Positions 61,660 to 64,000 of a stretch of DNA of 64,000 bases are shown in pieces; within the stretch, counting starts at the first letter, position 1, and the number at the start of each line of letters is the position of its first letter. Source of the DNA: Gossypium raimondii (Eukaryota > Streptophyta > Magnoliopsida > Malvales > Malvaceae); assembly GCF_025698545.1 (NCBI RefSeq), contig NC_068572.1:1426001-1490000 (forward strand). The letters run 5' to 3'. The position numbers were made by a program, and so were the translations under genes. Below the pieces are notes generated by a model, which was not told the origin of the DNA, did not search any database, and saw only the letters and a list, made by a program, of their open reading frames with translations.

Positions 61660-62588
61660 AAGTTAGTTCATTTAAGGCTATTTCTTGCTTCTTATTGATC
61701 TCTGGGTTGCGACATCACTATGGTTTAGTCTCTGAGTAGTGTAATCTTCAGCTCATTTGAGTGCTTCTAAGGTGACTTGAGTTATAGCATAGAAAGATGC
61801 AGAGAATTAAAAAAACAGATAAATTGTGGCAATGATCAAAATATTTGACAGCTGAAGAATTTTGTATATGATTATGCTGTAGTTAGAATCTTTATATGTA
61901 AAACATAAAATGTTCTGAAATATCATTCTTAAAAATGTTACTCAGAATTATTTCTTATTTATTTATTTAGTCCTTTTAACTCAGTATTGAGTAGTTATGG
62001 TTGGACACAACCATAATTTACAAAATTGAAATCTTATGTTATAAAATTAGACAATGTGATCTAACTTTTGAATTGATATTAAAATGAATAAATGTGTATA
62101 TATATGTAAGTTGCAAAGACTTTTTGAAAACGTTTCAGGTTCAAGACAATTTTTGTTCGGGTCATTCAAGTTTGAGGTTTAACTTTTTGGATCAGTCATT
62201 ACAAGTTCAAATCATTTCGGATTTTAGTTACCACAGGTTCAAATACGTTCAAGTTATTTGTTTAAGTTATTTTAAGTTCGAGTTCGAATCAGTTTATGTT
62301 TATGTTAATTTAGGTTCTGATTCAAAAATTATATAAATTATAATATCATTCGAATTCAAAATTTTACTCTATTATATGAAAAGATAATATATTTTGAAAT
62401 ATTAATCCATGTGTCGTAACGAGTATGAATTACATATATTTTATCAAATAAAATGTTTGAGTTATGAGCGGCTACCAAATAAGTCTGGTTCACAAAGTCG
62501 GGAGCATCGTGGTTGATGGACTAAATTGCAAATTGCAAAGATAATTATGAAGTTATTTTGCTAGTTCAAAAATTTCTATAAACTCAAG

Positions 62589-62626
<38 letters not shown>

Positions 62627-63239
62627 TATAAATTAATTTAAAACTTAAATCAAAAGAAAATATTTTAAAATTTATTTTAACCCAGTGTCCTTGTAATTTG
62701 AGAAAATGCTTTTATTTGATATTTTCAACCCCATCAAATAATAACTATTAAATTCATTCAGTTAAGTTGTATTATTTTCAAAATTTAATGCGAAAAATTC
62801 AGTTAATAGATTAATTATTATTATTTGTATCAACTGAAAATTCAAATTTCAAGAGTATACAAATTTAGAATGATTCAATTGGAGAATATAAACTAAAACT
62901 ACAATTGTACACATAGCACGAGACCATCAATTGGATTTAACTGAATAAATATAACAACTATTGTTTGAGTCAAGATTAAAATTTAAAATTAAAAATATAA
63001 AAGCTAAAATTAATCAAATGAAAATACAATTATTAAATTCACAATTTTATAAAGTATAGGAATTAATAATAAAATTTAACCTAAATTAAATAAACTATAA
63101 AAAAAAGAAAAAACTTTTAAAAATAATTTTATCTTTAAGCTATTTTGAATTAAATAAAGGAATATTATAGTTTCTCAAAAAAAAAAAAACATATTTTAAA
63201 AATCAAGATAAAATTATGCGGCGTCATCCAAGCCCAAAC
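61660..63239. other. Intergenic DNA, AT-rich with GTTCAA-type repeats
   Basis: After the NusB-gene 3' flank (to about 61930), 62130-62310 shows degenerate GGTTCAAG/GTTCAAGTT units. A (TA)15 run follows at 62591-62620. The rest is AT-rich without ORFs. Confidence 0.55.
62591..62620. repeat. (TA)15 microsatellite
   Basis: Fifteen uninterrupted TA units in intergenic DNA. Confidence 0.9.
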
Positions 63240-63335
63240 AAAAAGCCCAATCAAAAGATAAGAATAGGGTTCTCTGATTTAAAATTAGGGTTTTCCTTCT
63301 CCCTATATAACGCTTATACTCTGGTCATACCTCAA
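63220..63335 (+). promoter_or_regulatory. Telo-box and site II promoter
   Basis: Two AGCCCA words (reverse of site II TGGGCT) occur near 63230 and 63244, followed by TTAGGGTTTT near 63287 (reverse telo-box AAACCCTAA) and TATATAA at 63304-63310. This arrangement is known from promoters of plant ribosomal-protein, translation and snoRNA genes and drives expression in dividing cells. Transcription would start near 63335-63340, to the right. The gene it serves lies mostly beyond the window. Confidence 0.65.
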
Positions 63336-63621
63336 CAATTCTTTGAGGGCTCAGCGCCTTGAACAGCTTCTCTCTTCATTTTCGTAATTTTTTTCTTTAT
63401 TTCAGCCCAAGAATTATACAAAAAGAAAAAACAAATTTCTTGAATAGATTTGTGATGAAAGGCCTAATAATTGCAATCCTTTGATCTTTGTAAATGGGAA
63501 TGGATCAAAGGATCTATCGTTAGGCCAAAGCGATGGCGTTTAGTATACGCAGCTTTCCTCTGTGTATACTCTCCCTTTAGCTCCGATTATTCTTCTTCCT
63601 TTGGGGTTTATCGGTGACAAG
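63336..63621 (+). other. Structured 5' leader exon of a gene running off the right edge
   Basis: After the promoter comes about 285 bases of non-coding leader with three short upstream ORFs: 63455-63484 (9 codons), 63494-63523 (9 codons) and 63533-63580 (15 codons, MAFSIRSFPLCILSL). Hairpins overlap them: 63461-63526 (arms GGCCTAA and ATCCTTTGATC) and 63542-63570 (AGTATACGC). A donor-like GACAAG then GTAGAT at 63622 suggests a leader intron. No main coding exon is in view, so the product is unknown. Confidence 0.5.
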
Positions 63622-64000
63622 GTAGATACATCTTTTTTATTTTTAAAAAAAATGGAGGAAAAAGAAAAGGAGGATGATGAAAACAATCAGACGGATTCCC
63701 ATTGATTTTTTTTCTATGAGAACATAACCAGCTACTTCTGACTCTTTGAATTTTTCCTCAAATTTTATTCTATTTTTTTGGTGAAAAATATGGTTTTATT
63801 AAATAAAAAAAATACAGTATGGCCTGTGATGTAAGAAAATATTTGCTACTCTTGATAGTGGTTTAAACCATTATCTGATGATTATTTCCACCAAGATCTC
63901 TGAGGCCTTTTTTTCAATTAATTTTGTTTATTATAGTTGAAATAATTTTTTAATTTTTAATATGGTTTTTGTCGTGTGAAATTAATTTTTATTAGATGAT
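63622..64000 (+). other. Probable first intron, T-rich, cut by the window edge
   Basis: T-rich sequence follows the donor at 63622, as in long leader introns of plant housekeeping genes. A 17-codon ORF at 63651 is not supported as coding. No acceptor followed by an open frame is seen before the edge. Confidence 0.4.

Noticed and set aside
63449-63580. Box C-like GTGATGA suggesting a C/D snoRNA behind a telo-box promoter
   Set aside because: No matching box D (CTGA) or terminal stem was found at the right distance.
63651-63704. 17-codon ORF (MEEKEKEDD-like) after the leader
   Set aside because: It follows a donor-like site and sits in T-rich intron-like DNA; too short and of low complexity.
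1-64000. tRNA or rRNA genes, CRISPR arrays, bacterial or organellar segments
   Set aside because: No complete cloverleaf, rRNA motif, regularly spaced repeat array or intron-free prokaryote-like gene run was seen.

Overview
This window is nuclear DNA of a flowering plant, almost certainly a eudicot. Intergenic DNA is AT-rich, genes carry many short GT-AG introns, two products start with plastid-type transit peptides, and small plant-type transposons (MITEs, SINEs, a TRIM) are scattered between and inside genes. Gene and repeat content resembles a Malvaceae such as cotton (Gossypium), but that is recall, not a measurement. No CRISPR, phage, operon or organellar sequence was seen.

Layout, left to right. 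1-3.9 kb: repeat-rich DNA with an LTR fossil that a hAT-type MITE has entered, then a Mutator-like foldback just before the first gene. 4.0-8.0 kb (+): an RBP45-type RNA-binding protein, 8 exons, one GC-AG intron. 9.1-16.3 kb (-): ORC1, 16 exons. 17.9-26.0 kb (-): plastid double-GTPase Der/EngA, 12 exons. 28.6-33.3 kb (-): SEC62, 5 exons. 34.4-35.0 kb (+): a decayed PPR gene. 35.6-37.7 kb (-): a type I membrane protein of the VOA1/Ac45/Big1 type, 8 exons. 40.0-44.1 kb (+): a plastid-targeted Mpv17/PMP22 protein, 7 exons. 46.8-48.9 kb (+): a four-segment membrane protein, possibly AGTRAP-like, 4 exons. 51.0-56.5 kb (-): glucosidase II beta subunit, 16 exons. 59.5-61.7 kb (+): plastid NusB-domain protein, 7 exons. 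From 63.2 kb (+): promoter and structured leader of a gene that runs off the right edge.

For every protein-coding gene the exons given join in phase from ATG to stop, each checked by hand for splice dinucleotides and reading frame. The genes are unrelated housekeeping genes, as expected for a plant chromosome arm. Loose themes are the secretory pathway (SEC62, glucosidase II beta, the VOA1-like protein) and plastid gene expression (Der, NusB, perhaps Mpv17), but nothing suggests a functional cluster.

I found no new multi-gene system. The most interesting items are a set of Mutator-type foldback elements with 9-bp target duplications (five copies, one in a SEC62 intron), a three-copy repeat in the ORC1 N-terminus, an E2F-type site inside the first codons of ORC1, the GC-AG intron of RBP45, a perfect 58-bp duplication in the last ORC1 intron, and the hairpin- and uORF-rich leader at the right edge.
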